A stretch of 64,000 bases of DNA, from assembly GCA_030407085.1 (NCBI GenBank), contig CM059584.1, positions 109,801,001 to 109,865,000 of the forward strand. The letters run 5' to 3'. Positions 26,668 to 38,999 of this stretch are shown here, in pieces. The stretch's first letter is position 1. Every line of letters begins with the position of its first letter. The notes beneath the pieces are model-generated. The model saw only the letters and a list, made by a program, of their open reading frames with translations. It made no database searches and was not told the origin of the DNA. This stretch comes from Trichopria drosophilae. Lineage: Eukaryota; Arthropoda; Insecta; Hymenoptera; Diapriidae. A program made the position numbers and the translations under genes.

Positions 26668-27699
26668 GTTTAGTAGCGCCAAATGTTAGAGACAAAAGTG
26701 GCTCGGACTGGAAGCGAACTGTCATTCCAAATAATAATATAAATATTACTCCAGGGTCATTGGGAATAGTGAGAGTACTGTCGCATGTAAACATTCAGAG
26801 AGCTATTGTATTGTTTTGAGACGACATTCTTATCAAACTAAGAGAAACACAGTGCGGAAAGTCAATATAAAACAGATCTCTTGCTTTCGTATAGCAGTTG
26901 TCTCCTATGATACGACTTCCGTCTTAAACTTTTCTCAGTGTAGACTCGTTGAATATAACGCAATTCTATTGCAAGCCGCTACTCCAAAAAACCGTCCAAG
27001 CACGGTCGAAACGCAATGGAAAGCAGCGAGCTAACGTTTTCATAGAGCATTACTTTTCTTGAAGAAAAAGCCACGAAGAAATCAACAACAAGAGAAAAAG
27101 AAACATCAATAGCAGCAAAAAAAGTCAGCCTCATGAAAGCTTCAGAAAGAAACTGCCGAGTGTTCAAAATCAAGAATTTCTCCGCAATCGGTTGATGGCC
27201 ATGATGATGATGACAATAAAGCCGAATTTTGTATCATTTGCTTATTTACTGCTGAAGAACTTGATAGCTTTTAAGTTTCTTAAATGCAGTTCATGTCAAG
27301 GTTCTGTCCATTTAAAATGTGCAAGTATGGACACAAGCTATTTCATTCATTTTGACAGCGATAGAAGAGAGATAAAAAACCAGTAAAAAAATAAAATGAT
27401 AAAAGAGTCTTCAGTAAAACTTACTTAGGAACTGAAGGATTGCAAACGACATTCTTTTTCGGACATTTACTGTTACTTCTCTCGTTAGTCGTAGACCATT
27501 ACTGGTTTGTCTCAACAAATATAAACCAATCCTCACCAGACAATTTTAGTATATTCGACACAAATATTAGCAATAAGGAACTAACGTAATAACTGCGCAT
27601 TTACCTTCATATATGGAACAAACCAGCGTAAACCCAAGGCAAATTTGCCCAATGGAGCCGGATGCTTTTCACGTCAAAACTGTCGGAACCACTCGAAAT

Positions 27700-28090
27700 T
27701 ATGTATCTGTTTGCGCGTTACGTCACAATTATGACGCTCGATAACGGATGGCGAATGCTTTCGGTCTATCTGAGCGTAACTCGATAAAGCTAACAATAAC
27801 GACCGACATGGCCGAGGAAGATGCGTAAATAAATGTATGATGTGGTTCTGAAGGGTGAATGGAGGGTGCACTGTAGGCGCCGGTGGGGCGTGAACGCAAA
27901 TCAATTTGCACGACTCCTGCCGCTGGGACACGCTCGCACTTTCCTGCTTCCCTATACGAGCGACCCGTCGTTCACTGCCCCAGGACAAGATACTCCTTCG
28001 CGAAATGTTCTCGCCCCATATATCTTCCTGCTTTTTCTCCCATATTATCATCCTTTGTTTCCATCGACTCCACGAGAGATTGAACAAAAA
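27700..28090. promoter_or_regulatory. GC-richer intronic block, candidate enhancer
   Basis: Mixed-composition sequence with overlapping open frames on both strands (60-137 codons) and no recognised protein. It includes GTAGGCGCCGGTGGGGCGTG and AACGCAAATCAATTTGCACG; the latter contains a near-palindromic GCAAATCAATTTGC, suggestive of POU/homeodomain-like binding. Regulatory status is inferred only. Confidence 0.35.
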
Positions 28091-29216
28091 ATTGGTATTT
28101 CAAAAATTCCATTTACTTACAAAAATGATTTCTGACGAATTTGAGGTTAGAAATGAATTATTCTGAGGTTAGGTTTTCGTAGTTAGTTCCTTATTACATT
28201 TCTCCGTACCCTCGATACTTACCCTGGTAGAGATGGTCGCAAGAATCTACCCAGAATTATCCTAGATTTTGATGATCTGGCTAGAAACTATCTCTATAAT
28301 ATGGGTACAAATCCTACTAAAAATGAAATGAATCCTGTCGTAAATCTATTGAGACAGGTAATATAGTTTAACATGAGTGCGACAAGCTTCTACAACTTAT
28401 CGACTTATGCTCGATTCGAGAATCTGGAATAGCTCTCGATCGAACGCCCAATATGGCGACTTGTTCTCAGCTGATTCGCCTGCACACGCTGTCGCGATTG
28501 TTTACAAAGCTGTTGTAAAGATCAAAGCTTCATTTCTAAAGAAAAATTGTTTACATTTACATCTGCTCATTTTGTCGAATCGATTGATCCTTACCTATTA
28601 TATAAATTTAATATGATATTTTCAGTTTGTAATTATTGCTTTATGTTACTCTAAATATATGTTAGTGGTCTATAGCGGGTTTTCATCTAGAATTCGTGCA
28701 TATTTCTGCCGAGATTCTACCGATCCGCCATTCTAAATAGCAATCAAAATCTTGAGTTTTGACCAAACTTTACTTGCTTTACTGGTTGTTCGGTTACTGC
28801 ACTCATAAATTCATCCCTCATCATAAAAAGCAATTTGCTTCTTTTTAAACAGCCAGCTTCTTCGGCAGCAGGGATGCATGATCAAAATATGAGTCAAAAT
28901 TACCATGATCGGATGTTGTGGAGTTTTCATTATCTTCAGCTAATTTTTATGTTTTGTCGGTTGTGATGATTGTCAGTCGACTATGGCACAGCGAATCTTT
29001 TACTACTATGTGACTTACTTTCAAAGTCTTTGTTGAAAACTGGCATATGTCGGTGGCTGATTTTCGATTTAATCAAAACTTGCATTTGAAGAGGTTTTTT
29101 CACCTTTCTTAGGCTATAGATAAATATGGTAGTTATCAGATTGCGAATTTGCTGACAACAGCGCCAATTGTCAGATGCCAATATCACTCGCACGTCGATA
29201 TTTTTGAAATAAATAC

Positions 29217-29411
29217 ATCCCTGTAAGAAAATTGACCAGAAGTTATGGCCGACTTGCTAACTTCTGCCCAGATCTTTTAGCAGAATCTGCCTAGAAAGTA
29301 TGACAGAACCTTTTTTAAACGCCTGTTCACCAGATTCTGTCAAACTTTAGCAGATTCTGGCCAAATACCGTCGCCCCTGGGAGTAGTTTCTGGCCAGAAT
29401 CTACAGGGATG
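29217..29411. mobile_element. Short foldback MITE with CATCCCTGTA ends
   Basis: The left end CATCCCTGTAAGAAAATTGA + CCAGAAGTTA mirrors the right end, which in reverse complement is CATCCCTGTAGATTCTGGCC + AGAAACTACT. The interior (195 bp in all) repeats AGATTCTG/CAGAATCT words. A related solo fragment (AGAATCTACCCAGAATTATC) lies at 28240-28300. Non-coding. Confidence 0.65.
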
Positions 29412-32356
29412 GGTTAAGGTGCGTGGATTGTTTACTATGTGTATAAAATTTTAAATTCTATTATAAAATTCGACCAATTCCATCATTTTTTAGTAACCTG
29501 ATACTGACAGCTGTTCCATAGAATCGGAGTTTTTCAAATTAGGTTCTGAGATTACCGGCCAAAAGCACATAAAGTCCATATTTGAAATAATGTGGTTTAA
29601 TAACATCGAAAAGCCGAAGGCCGAAGATTTATATACAATTTTCTTAGACCTTCAAACGTCGAGTAGCTGATATATTTCTTTGATATTTCTCGAATCTTAA
29701 CAGCCAGGATAGAATGGCTAACTTTATTTAAGACTTTCTTTGGAAGTGGAATAAATATGTCTGAAGCCTGCGTTTTGTTACTAATAGAAATACTGGGTAT
29801 ATATAGACTTATAATTGTACAATAGGTAATGTTTTTTACAACCGTCGTTGTTGGCCACTGATTTTTATTAATACAGAACATAGTTCAATTGATTTTTACA
29901 TAACTTATGACAGCTGTATAAAATTGTTATTGACAGAAAGTTTCTAATAATGTCATTGACTTGCCAATCGAGTTCCGATCCATATTCCCAATAAACATTT
30001 TCACGAATGCGTGTCTAAAAGAGATCTTTTACATCTTTGTCAGGGATATTTTGCAAAATATATCTAAAACATCTTTTCCAAAGCTGTCCTTATGTTTTTA
30101 TAAAATTTGTTTACGTTATTTTTTTAGAACAATTAATTATTTTGGTGCTTTCTCTCTTCTATATGTAGACTTACAGCGAAGCTTAGTGATTACGGCGTTA
30201 GCGTAATGAACCAGAGAATTGGGTTCTATTCTCCGCTAGGACGAATTTTTTCTGATTTGTTGGCGAGCGTTATTTGTTTATATTCGAGCTTTTAAAATTA
30301 TCTAAAAATACCATAAGATAATTCTCACGTAAACTTATAATATATAGTAAAATAAGTTAAACTGTTTTAAAAATAAACAGAGCTATAATATTTATCCAAA
30401 TTTATTTGCTTTTTTCAATCTAATTTCAATTTAATTTTCTTATAAAATATATTTATCGATATATCTAAAAGATATCTTTTATATATATTTACGACATTTT
30501 CAAGATATGTTTGACGGATTTAACGATACATTTTAAACATCTTTAAGGCAGCTTTTTTCTTTTTGGGTTGTCGATACTTTTCAATGAAAATTTTTTGCAT
30601 TTTGTAAAAATGTCGATAAATTGTGCAATGGAACATTTAAGAATTGAGGTATTCGAAATAAAATTGTATACGGTTCTTGCAATTAAATTAGACAAGAAAT
30701 TAGAAATATTAGAAAACCAATAATTTCAGAACACGCAATTTAATTTAAACATGACGTAAGTGCTAATATTTCCCCAAAAAAAGCATTTGAAATAAAGTAA
30801 GTTCGTTTGATCACTCAATTATATTTTATGTATATTTTTTAATAAGACAATTTAAATAAATTAATACGGATGTATTAAAAAAGCAATCAAAGCCCTGGCT
30901 AAACATTACAACTCAAGCCTTAAAAAAACGAGCACATCATGGAAAGTTAGTATTTAAACAATTGAAGAGTAGTTAATCGCACTAAGACTACGTAGTATGA
31001 AACAGGAATGTACACACTTAGGAAGGACAAAGCGATCCATGTAATACGCAGGTTGTGTAAACAAACGGAAGGGAACCCCATTCTTATTTGTACAGGCCCA
31101 CAAGGGAGTCGATTCATGTTCTGACAGATGCAATAGAGCAATATGTCAAAAGTTAAGCTTAATGTCCATAAAACAAAATAACCAAATAGTTTCAGCAATC
31201 ATTCTTGATGACATGATTTTTTGAGAACATTGGCCATAACGGGTCAATTGTAAATATAGTCACGTTAAAATCTTGATAATTGTCAAAATTTATAAATAGA
31301 GATAGTTTTTTGTTGCAATCGTTACCTTGATTGTACTTAACATAAACAAGTAACCAAATCTAAAATATTTCATACATTTTCCCAGGTGGGAAGATCTTAT
31401 ATCAGTTTTAAGAATTTCAAATTCCCATGTTATCCATAAAAATCTTGGTCTTTTAGCACTTACTTATTATCGAGTAAAAGATGTTCTATTAAATTCTCAT
31501 GTTTCAAAAGAATGTTTTATTATGGCTAAAAGAGTACATATTTTAGCATTTTAAAAATACTAGTTTCTAATAGGTTATAATCTTTCAAACTGATATATAT
31601 ATGAAGCATTTGAAGAAAAATTATCTAACAAATTGTTTGAAATTCTTAAAGGTCCGCGCAAAAATTGTCGATCTTTTTTCCACCTTCTGTTATGCTCGTG
31701 GGTCAATACCTCATGTTTAACACCTGTTTGTGGCAAAGGGTAGACTTTTTTAACACAGATAACAAAAAACGTCCTGAACAACACTTGCGAAGAACTGTCC
31801 ATCTCTTGTTGTAGCAGGTTCGTCACTGCATACCATTCAAACATGACTATATTATCACCATGCACGGAAAAAAAACGTTTATAGATTCTGCCGAAAACTC
31901 AAGTAAAATTTGTATAAGAAATTCAGTAACCAACATTATGTGAAATTTATATTGTCACTTCGGCAATATTTGCTTGGTAATGTCGAGAGAATGTACCCAA
32001 TAACTCGTATACGTCTTTTCTGCAAATTCTATTTAGTAACTTCGGCAAAAATTGCCGAGTCTCAACGGTCAACTCTTGCTGATCAGCTGATCAGCTGTGC
32101 TGGTTAATGCTAGTCCAGAGTCCAGAGTGCAAACTCCAGTATACCTGCGCGCCGCGGAAAATATACAACTTTTCTTGATTTTCCCGATTTTTATTTCGAT
32201 TTCGATGCATGACAACTATTTTTGTAGTTTGAATGGCTAATTTGAATATCATTTTTTTAATAGGTTAGTTTGTCGGGTTAATAATTCAAATATACAATAA
32301 TTTGAGGTTAAATGTTAATCTCGCAAATTAGAAAATCTCCCATACTCTCTCTTATG

Positions 32357-32787
32357 TGGTAAAAAAAGGTGATGGTAAATTTACCATCCTAAAATACATT
32401 GTATGTAAATTTACAGTCAGTTGCAATGTTACGTGTCAATTCTGATTAAGACAATGACGAACATTGTACATTTACAATTCGAATGCTATTTTACTACATC
32501 AATTGCAGTATCGTAACATAACAAACAGTTCAGTTACCATCGGAGTGTGAAATGATGACATTAAACATGAATCGATTTACTTCCAACGTTTAACATAGTT
32601 ATTTCACACTCCGGTGGTAAATAAGATGTTCATTTTGTTTAGTTACTTCATTTGATACAGTGAAATACCATTTGTAATGTAGATGTACAACGTTCCTCGT
32701 TGTGTTACATAGAAATGATATGTAAAAGTACAGTCGAATGTAAATTTACATACAATGTAATGTAAAAGAATCAATTTTTTTTACAGT
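32357..32787. mobile_element. Foldback MITE with GTAAATTTACATACAATGT arms
   Basis: The left arm (GGTAAAAAAAGGTGATGG, then ACATTGTATGTAAATTTAC) pairs with the right arm, in reverse complement CTGTAAAAAAAATTGATTC then ACATTGTATGTAAATTTAC. An inner pair, ACCATCGGAGTGTGAAAT at 32537 and ATTTCACACTCCGGTGGT at 32609, gives a second hairpin. Non-coding, and nested inside the larger inverted-repeat element. Confidence 0.7.
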
Positions 32788-33000
32788 ATATATATAGAAT
32801 CGTACTTCAGTTGGCGCAATAAAAGTATGAAGCAGTGAATTGTGTGATATATATCATGTATTTAAAAATGTATGTGTAAATGTATATATTATTTTATCCG
32901 GTTAACCAAACTAAAAAATCAGGTTAACCTCCTAAAGTGAAAAGTTTTAAAAGAAATAAAAATATATTTTTGACATTTGCATAATTGCGTATATATCCCC

Positions 33001-34318
33001 AGCTCTATCGATTCTTGGCTGCTGAGTCTCTTTTGTCATTGCTTCCCAGTCAGCACTGGACGTCCAGTGGACGTACATATTTCGTCCATGTTACGTCCAT
33101 ACGTCCAGGACAAAAAATGGACGTAAATGGACGTCCAACGTACGTACATCTCCGGACGTTATATGTACGTCCATCTTTGAACATCCAACGGACGTCCATA
33201 TTACGTCCAAATTAGGTCCATAAATGTATGGACGTATATCGTATGTCCTATGTACGTACATACTTGGACGTCCAATGTACATACTTATGTGGACGTCTAA
33301 GGTACGTTCATTTTTCGACCATTCGGACCTGCATTTTTATGGACGAATAATGGACGTCCAGTGTACATACATACTTGGAGGTCCAGTGTACGTACATAAA
33401 TGGACGTCCGCGGCACCTCCATTTTTCCAAGAAGATGTGGCGCTGCGCGCACAAGATGGCAGCCACGACGACGCGACGCGCTGTTGTGAAGAACTCCTTT
33501 GTCTTTTATGGCTCCTTTACACGCGGTACTCCTTATATTTTTACGTAAATTAATGAAATTCGATAATTTCGGTCGCATTTGTTGGCGTGGATCGTTGGAG
33601 GCCCGTATAAGTGCAGAAGTGGACATACGTTGGATATATTATATTACGTATATTTTGTTCGCTTAAAGTCCATTTTCGGACCATTGAACGGCCATATTTC
33701 GTGCGGAATGTTACAATATTGAACGTAAAATAATTTGGACGTTATTAGTCCATAGAATACTGAACGTATATTGGACGACCAATGGACTTGATATGTTACG
33801 TATTTCGTCCGTTATGGTCCATCGAACGTCCACTCTTGGGCCACTGTACGTACATTTTGGACGTCCACCGCACGTTCAAATGTGTGTAGTCTGGTCGTTC
33901 CATGAAATAATAATGGACGTTCAGTGGACCTCCTATGGACGTCCACTGGACCATATTTTATCCACGGTACGTCCATGTTTAGTCCACATTTCGTACACAG
34001 CCGTCTTTTGGACGTCCATATACCACTTATTTCGTCCATTTATTGGCCACACTTCGTCCATAGTACGTCCAAATTTCACCCAGAGTACGTACACGCCTGG
34101 ACGTCCATTGGATGTACACTTCTCTCTCCTCTGGACGTACCATGGACGTACAATGGACGTCCCAAATGTGCAATATGGACGTCCAGTGGAAGTTCCTTCT
34201 GGACATAGCGTACGTACATTGAACGTCCAATGGACGTACATGTGCTGATTGGGTTGTTACACAAAGTAAAAACAAAGACAAGTGGAGGACCGATTGCCAA
34301 GAATCGATAAAACTAGCT
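33001..34318. repeat. Palindrome-array element: degenerate TGGACGTCCA field with terminal inverted repeats
   Basis: From about 33056 to 34240 nearly every stretch is a variant of TGGACGTCCA, TGGACGTACAT or ATTTCGTCCA in alternating orientation, with irregular spacing. The array is bounded by CCCAGTCAGCAC (33045-33056) and GTGCTGATTGGG (34242-34253), imperfect inverted repeats. Further out lies a perfect inverted pair, TATCGATTCTTGGC (33006-33019) and GCCAAGAATCGATA (34296-34309). An interior block at 33430-33640 (GATGTGGCGCTGCGCGCACA) is free of the motif. Open frames on both strands arise from repetition of the motif and are not genes. Confidence 0.85.
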
Positions 34319-35727
34319 ATACTTACAAGGAATACATGTAAAATGTAAATAAAATTTAAGGAGCAAAGCCTAAAGAGTAGGGTGTGTCATTGAGGGTTTT
34401 ATTAAGTAGAATGGAATTTATATTTGTTACGTTTGTGTAAATGATATGCACTCGTTAAAATTCAACTTATGCTCCTGTAGTTGATTGTATATATAAAATT
34501 GTTTGAAAACATATATGATTTTTAAATCATGTATGAAATCGTAAAAAATATCTGCAGAGAAACATAAGAAAATGTAATTTGCATTGTATTTCAGACATCA
34601 TTTTCTGTTTCATAACGTTCACTTGTGTGATGACATTGTTTTTTCAATTCTGTTCACACTTTTTAAGTTTTCTTACTACCTTTAAAATAGTAATATATTA
34701 TATTCTTTTATTAATTAGAATTTCTAAATTTGTATTGGAAAGAATGGAGTATGACTTTTATTGCGATATAAAAAATTGAAAGATCTAATTTTCAATAATT
34801 TATATCTTATAAGGGAAGTAAATTATACAATTTTTTACAAATATATACTTTTATTCAATAAAATAAGTAACTGATTACAAATACAGTATAACTAATTACA
34901 ATATATGTCTAATCGCAACATAGTATGACATTTTCTTTTTAATTAATATGCCTGGAATCGCATTCAATGTAGTATTTAGTTTTTTCATTACCCGGTTATC
35001 ATTATCAAATAATACTGAATAAGCATAATAATGTTCATCGAAAGTTGTTGCTGGTAACAAAATTAGTACAAAATACATTTCAGTTTTGTAGAACTTACTT
35101 ATAATTATTATGTAATAAAATTTCACGATTAATAAGACTCTCAGCTAATATCGAGGTATCTACTTTATTGGTCTGTTTGAATTTACTTAAAACAAGCCTT
35201 CCTGAAAAATCACTTTCCAAGTATTTTGTAAATTCTTGTGCTTCTGTAGTAAATAAGTAAAATATATGCAATACTGCATACAAAAATATATATATGAAAT
35301 ACGTATAAAATAAATGTTACAACTCTGATACTTAACGAGTGGACAGAATCGGTTCCTTCTGTATTTCAATAGTAGAAACTACTATTTCACATGATTAAAT
35401 CAATTCATCATTTATCTCGATAAATTCTGATTGATTATCAAATGAGTTATTTAAAAAAATGTTCTTCTCTGCATCTTTAAAATCTTTGTATTTTAAAAGT
35501 ACAAAAAAATGTTTAAAAAAAGAAGATAAAAGATATAAAATTAAAGAAAATGGTAGGTATGTAGGGAATTGTTAAATACCTTCAAATATCTTCATTAATT
35601 CCCTTAAATCCCAAGACTCTAAAATATTTTTTACGAAAGAATCCATATTATCCAATACAATTTTCAGGAATGAAGGTTACAAAGAACAAAAAAATATGTT
35701 GTTTAAAACTATAATTATATATCGATA
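34319..35727. other. AT-rich non-coding DNA inside the nested cluster
   Basis: Short AT-rich frames on both strands (60-76 codons) show no family resemblance. No intact transposon gene is seen. Confidence 0.5.
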
Positions 35728-35875
35728 AGGGGTCGTTTTCGCGGGGTACTTTCTTACGTTTACGCTTCGTTAGAACCAATCAGAACGCTGTATAAGAAAT
35801 CTCCCCCTGTGAACAAATGTTCTGATTGGTTCTAACGTAAGCGTAACTGAAGACTACCGCGTCAAAACGAGTCCT
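35728..35875. mobile_element. Small hairpin MITE
   Basis: A 148-bp near-palindrome. AGGGGTCGTTTTCGCGGGGT then TTAGAACCAATCAGAAC on the left pairs with, in reverse complement, AGGACTCGTTTTGACGCGGT then TTAGAACCAATCAGAAC. It is non-coding and entirely arm except for about 25 bp of loop. Confidence 0.75.
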
Positions 35876-36929
35876 AATTTACCGACGTCGCAGGTATACT
35901 GGCGCGGCGCTGAAGTGGCAGTCCATGGAAATCTACATAAGCTGGCTAAGCAGAATGCTTAGAAAAAACTCGGCAAATATTTCCGAAGTTCAGACTCGGC
36001 AGATTCTGCTTAAGTGACTTCGGCAGAATCTACAAAAGTTTTTTTTCCGTGTGGTTGTAATACTTGCCTTTCTAACCTACACATGCAGTGTTACTTCAAA
36101 AATCTTGCAAATGTATCGAATATTATGTAATAAATAAAGATAGGAATCAATACAAACTTTTTTATGCAAATAATTCACAGTTACTTCGGATACATAAAGA
36201 AGCTCGTCAGAATATTCGAAAATCGCGTTATTCTTCATTTACCAGCATAATTTACCAAACATAAAGTGTAAATTAAAAATTGTGGGAAGTTTGATTTAGG
36301 TGTGTTTTACACATTATTTTTTAAGATCACACTGAAATGGTCCGTGCAACGTCTTTCTAACTTTTGTCTAACTTTTCCTTTAATAGAATGAATGATAACG
36401 ACTGGTGGATGGACTTCATGATAACATGAATATTTTGTTATGCGAAACGTAATTTCGTATTTTTTTAATTTTACATGAAAAATTTTGTCCAATGATCGTT
36501 TGCACATATTTCTATTATTGACTATGAAACAAAAATACTTCATCGGGTATTTCTTAAGTGATTGTAGAACTATGTTTATAGTAGTGCACGCGCAGATAGA
36601 TTTCCTACAGCTGACGCACGAACAGTTATACTACGACTGCAGTTCTAATTCTATTTCATATGAATCTAGTCCTAGTTTTGGTACGTTGGTTATCCCCAAG
36701 ATGTTCCTCCGCTGTCCACACGCATGGTGCGACAGCACTCGCACCTTCAGCTACTCACACATCCTGCAATAGTATGACATTATAACTACAAGTGGCGCCA
36801 TAGTTGACTTAATATTAAAGTATGTCGTTGTACTACAGTCACGCGACTGTGAAAAAAAACGTGTTTATATTTCATCCATTCGACTGTAAAAGTCGACGTA
36901 AAATAATATAAAAAAAAATGTAAATCACA

Positions 36930-37256
36930 GTTTTTGAAGTCGCTGAATCCGAATCTGAAATCGGATTATCATAATTAAAATTCAAAGTTTTGAAGCTCGG
37001 ATACATTATAACGAATAACATTTACCAAACCATTTACTGCAAAGTGAAAGTATAATTCGTTATACCACTTGATAGTCTTGTGAATAGTTTCGTAAGAAAA
37101 TTTTTTTCTTATACGTTCAGATTCAGCAACCTCACAAACCCTAAGATACACACTTTCATAAAAATAGAACCAGTTTTCGAACGTGCGTCCACCGTATTGG
37201 ATTCGTCATTTTGAATTCTGAAAATCCGATTTCAGATACAGCTTTAGCGACCACCA
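36930..37256. mobile_element. Foldback repeat with GTATCTGAAATCGGATT arms (family F1-like)
   Basis: The left arm GTCGCTGAATCCGAATCTGA + AATCGGATTATC mirrors the right arm, in reverse complement GTCGCTAAAGCTGTATCTGA + AATCGGATTTTC. The neighbouring ATTGGATTCGTCATTTTGAA recurs in altered form at 39736 (ATTAGATCCGCCATTTTGAA) and 57673 (ATTAGATCTGCCATTTTGAA), so this is an interspersed family. Confidence 0.6.
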
Positions 37257-37382
37257 AACCCATAACACTAAAATTATAGGATAGATCAATACAAATTCTG
37301 TTCGAAGACGAAAATGACACGCAAAATTGATTTTCGCCTTACAGCTAATAAGAGTTAAGAAAGGATCAATGGCTCATCTTAA

Positions 37383-37795
37383 CTGGTGCAGCATTTTTCG
37401 TGCCAATTCTGGTAGAAGCAAATCATCCACTAAAATATGTGAAATCAATTTCTATGAGTTTTGTTTGTGCTCCTGATTATTTCCAAGCTCAGTTTCCATT
37501 TTGCAACATCCTAAAGGGGCGAGAAATAAGGGTTGAAGTGGAATAAAGAAATGAAAAAATAAGGGTTGAGGGTGAAATTTTCCAGAAACTTACATCTAAG
37601 GGGCATTCGGAGGTTAGGATTCAGAATTTCAAAACAAAAATCAACCAATTATTCAGATAGAGCATGCCGAAAAACGTTTGTATACCAATTTTGGTTCAAA
37701 TCGGTTGAAATCTTCAAAAGTTATTCAAATATATACATATATGATCCAGTACCAGTTATGCCACTTTTTTTTGTACATATATGATACAGTACCAG
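37383..37795. mobile_element. piggyBac-type MITE PB1, copy 1
   Basis: 413 bp, precisely flanked by TTAA (37379-37382 and 37796-37799), the hallmark target duplication of piggyBac elements. It begins CTGGTGCAGC and ends GTACCAG (reverse complement CTGGTAC). Copy 2 at 51099-51697 is flanked by TTAA in the same way and is homologous across ATTCTGGTAGAAGC, TCATCCACTAAAATA, GAGGTTAGGATTCAGAATTT and ATATGATACAGTACCAG. The 3' end carries an internal duplication of CAGTACCAGTTATGCCAC/CAGTACCAGTTA. No transposase. Confidence 0.85.
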
Positions 37796-37859
37796 TTAAC
37801 CGCTAAAGGATACTCAAGTAAACAAATTCTTACTTTGTTGACAAATCACTGTTTTAAGA

Positions 37860-37987
37860 GTTTTTTAACTTCCCGGTCTACAGGGAAGTTATTGAAATGA
37901 CCTCGAAAATGGAAAATGCTAATTTCATGATATCTCCACGTTTTGCGACCACTAGAAGCAAACTGACACATTTTTAGAGAGATGTGT

Positions 37988-38037
<50 letters not shown>

Positions 38038-38060
38038 GTGTGTGTACGGATGAAAACCAA
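37860..38060 (+). repeat. Hairpin-headed repeat with GT microsatellite
   Basis: Starts with the hairpin ACTTCCCGGTCTACAGGGAAGT (37869 onward). About 115 bp later comes a (GT)n/(GC)-interrupted run at 37983-38045, followed by the ATTTTGTCCTACGATTTCTC region. A similar plan (hairpin, spacer, GTCCGT-rich run) recurs at 38470-38665. A 79-codon minus frame reading Thr-His repeats is only the microsatellite. Confidence 0.5.
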
Positions 38061-38279
38061 ATTTTGTCCTACGATTTCTCTTCAACGGATCAAGCGAATT
38101 GATTAATTTTTTTTTTAATCGATGCGTCCTGACCTAACTTCGTGCTGATTAGATTTTGAACATGATCGGCTGAGCGGTTTTCGGGTTATTCCAAAAAAAG
38201 TAGTAAAAATAGTATAAATAACGTGAAAAAATAATATTATTTAACAAATTCCGTCATTTTTCGTGAGGAAACTGTTGAT

Positions 38280-38470
38280 GCGCGTCAAAAAACTGAGAAA
38301 TAAAAAAGCCGACATATCAAAGAGCCGACAAGTAAAAAACCGACATATTAAAAAGCCGACACGGTAAAAGTATTATTCTCTTTACAATATGCCGATTTTT
38401 TACTAGTCGGTTTTTTTATTTGTCGGCTTTTTGACTGTCGATTTTCTGACTTGTCGGCTTATGTATAGTG
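38280..38470. repeat. Short inverted/tandem array of AAAAAGCCGACA words
   Basis: AAAAAGCCGACA variants (about four) occur in the first half, and TGTCGGCTTTTT variants (about four) in the second half, separated by about 40 bp, so the region can fold on itself. It could be the arms of a worn foldback element. Confidence 0.6.
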
Positions 38471-38700
38471 TTATTACTTCGACCCAGACCAAAGGTCTGG
38501 ACGAAGTATTGAATTTGGTCACTTCCCGCCAAAAAATTACCCTACAGTTTTTCATCAAATGTCGACGTTTCAGACCCCAAAGAACCCAAAAAAAAACAAT
38601 AAAATAATTTGTGTCCGTGATCTTGTACGTACGTCCGTACGGGAGATTGATCGGGAAGTTATTGTTTCGACTCGCTAAGGGTCACAACCGCTTTATTATA
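38470..38700 (+). repeat. Second hairpin-headed repeat
   Basis: The head hairpin TACTTCGACCCAGACC-AAA-GGTCTGGACGAAGTA (38476-38510, given in parts) is followed by TGGTCACTTCCCGCCAAAAA, a GTACGTACGTCCGTACG run near 38624-38640 and GATCGGGAAGTTATTG. GGGAAGTTATTG also occurs at the head of the repeat at 37884, tying the two together. Non-coding. Confidence 0.5.
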
Positions 38701-38999
38701 TGTACAATTAATGCTGAACCGGTACTTACAAAACTACCGGGCACTTATTGAACACTTGAGAGAAGAGTTAAATTTTTGACAGAGCCTGCAATTGAATCTC
38801 GGGACAGAAAATCCAATCCTCTACACATATCACAACAATCGGAAGAAATGAATGTTTCTTGCAATCAGTCATGCCATTTATTTTCAACAAAAATCGAAAT
38901 TTTCTATGGGGGTTTGCTCTTTTCCTCTAATTGAATATCAAAAGACCTCTGTTTTCTATTAACCTCGAAGACAAATTAAGAAAATTGACAAGCTCCGCA

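Larger units (their letters stand above)
31863..36051. mobile_element. Large inverted-repeat element (4.2 kb) with nested insertions, or two facing copies
   Basis: The left end CACGGAAAAAAAACGTTTAT + AGATTCTGCCGAA is mirrored by the right end, in reverse complement CACGGAAAAAAAACTTTTGT + AGATTCTGCCGAAG. Homology runs inward through GCAAATTCT/GCAGAATCT and GAGTCT words to a shared CCAGTATACCTGCG (near 32137-32150 and 35892-35905), so the arms are about 300 and 165 bp. Between them lie a MITE (32357-32787), the TGGACG palindrome array (33001-34318), AT-rich DNA (34.3-35.7 kb) and a small hairpin MITE (35728-35875). No transposase is seen. Confidence 0.6.

Noticed and set aside
33056..34240. CRISPR-like array
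   Set aside because: No constant repeat, spacer length or Cas genes; the motif varies, alternates orientation, and the genome is eukaryotic.
33793..34248. Open frames up to 151 codons within the TGGACG array
   Set aside because: The array motif lacks stops in several frames; the translations are the motif repeated on both strands.
37846..38085. Minus frame with a Thr-His repeat
   Set aside because: Direct translation of the GT microsatellite.
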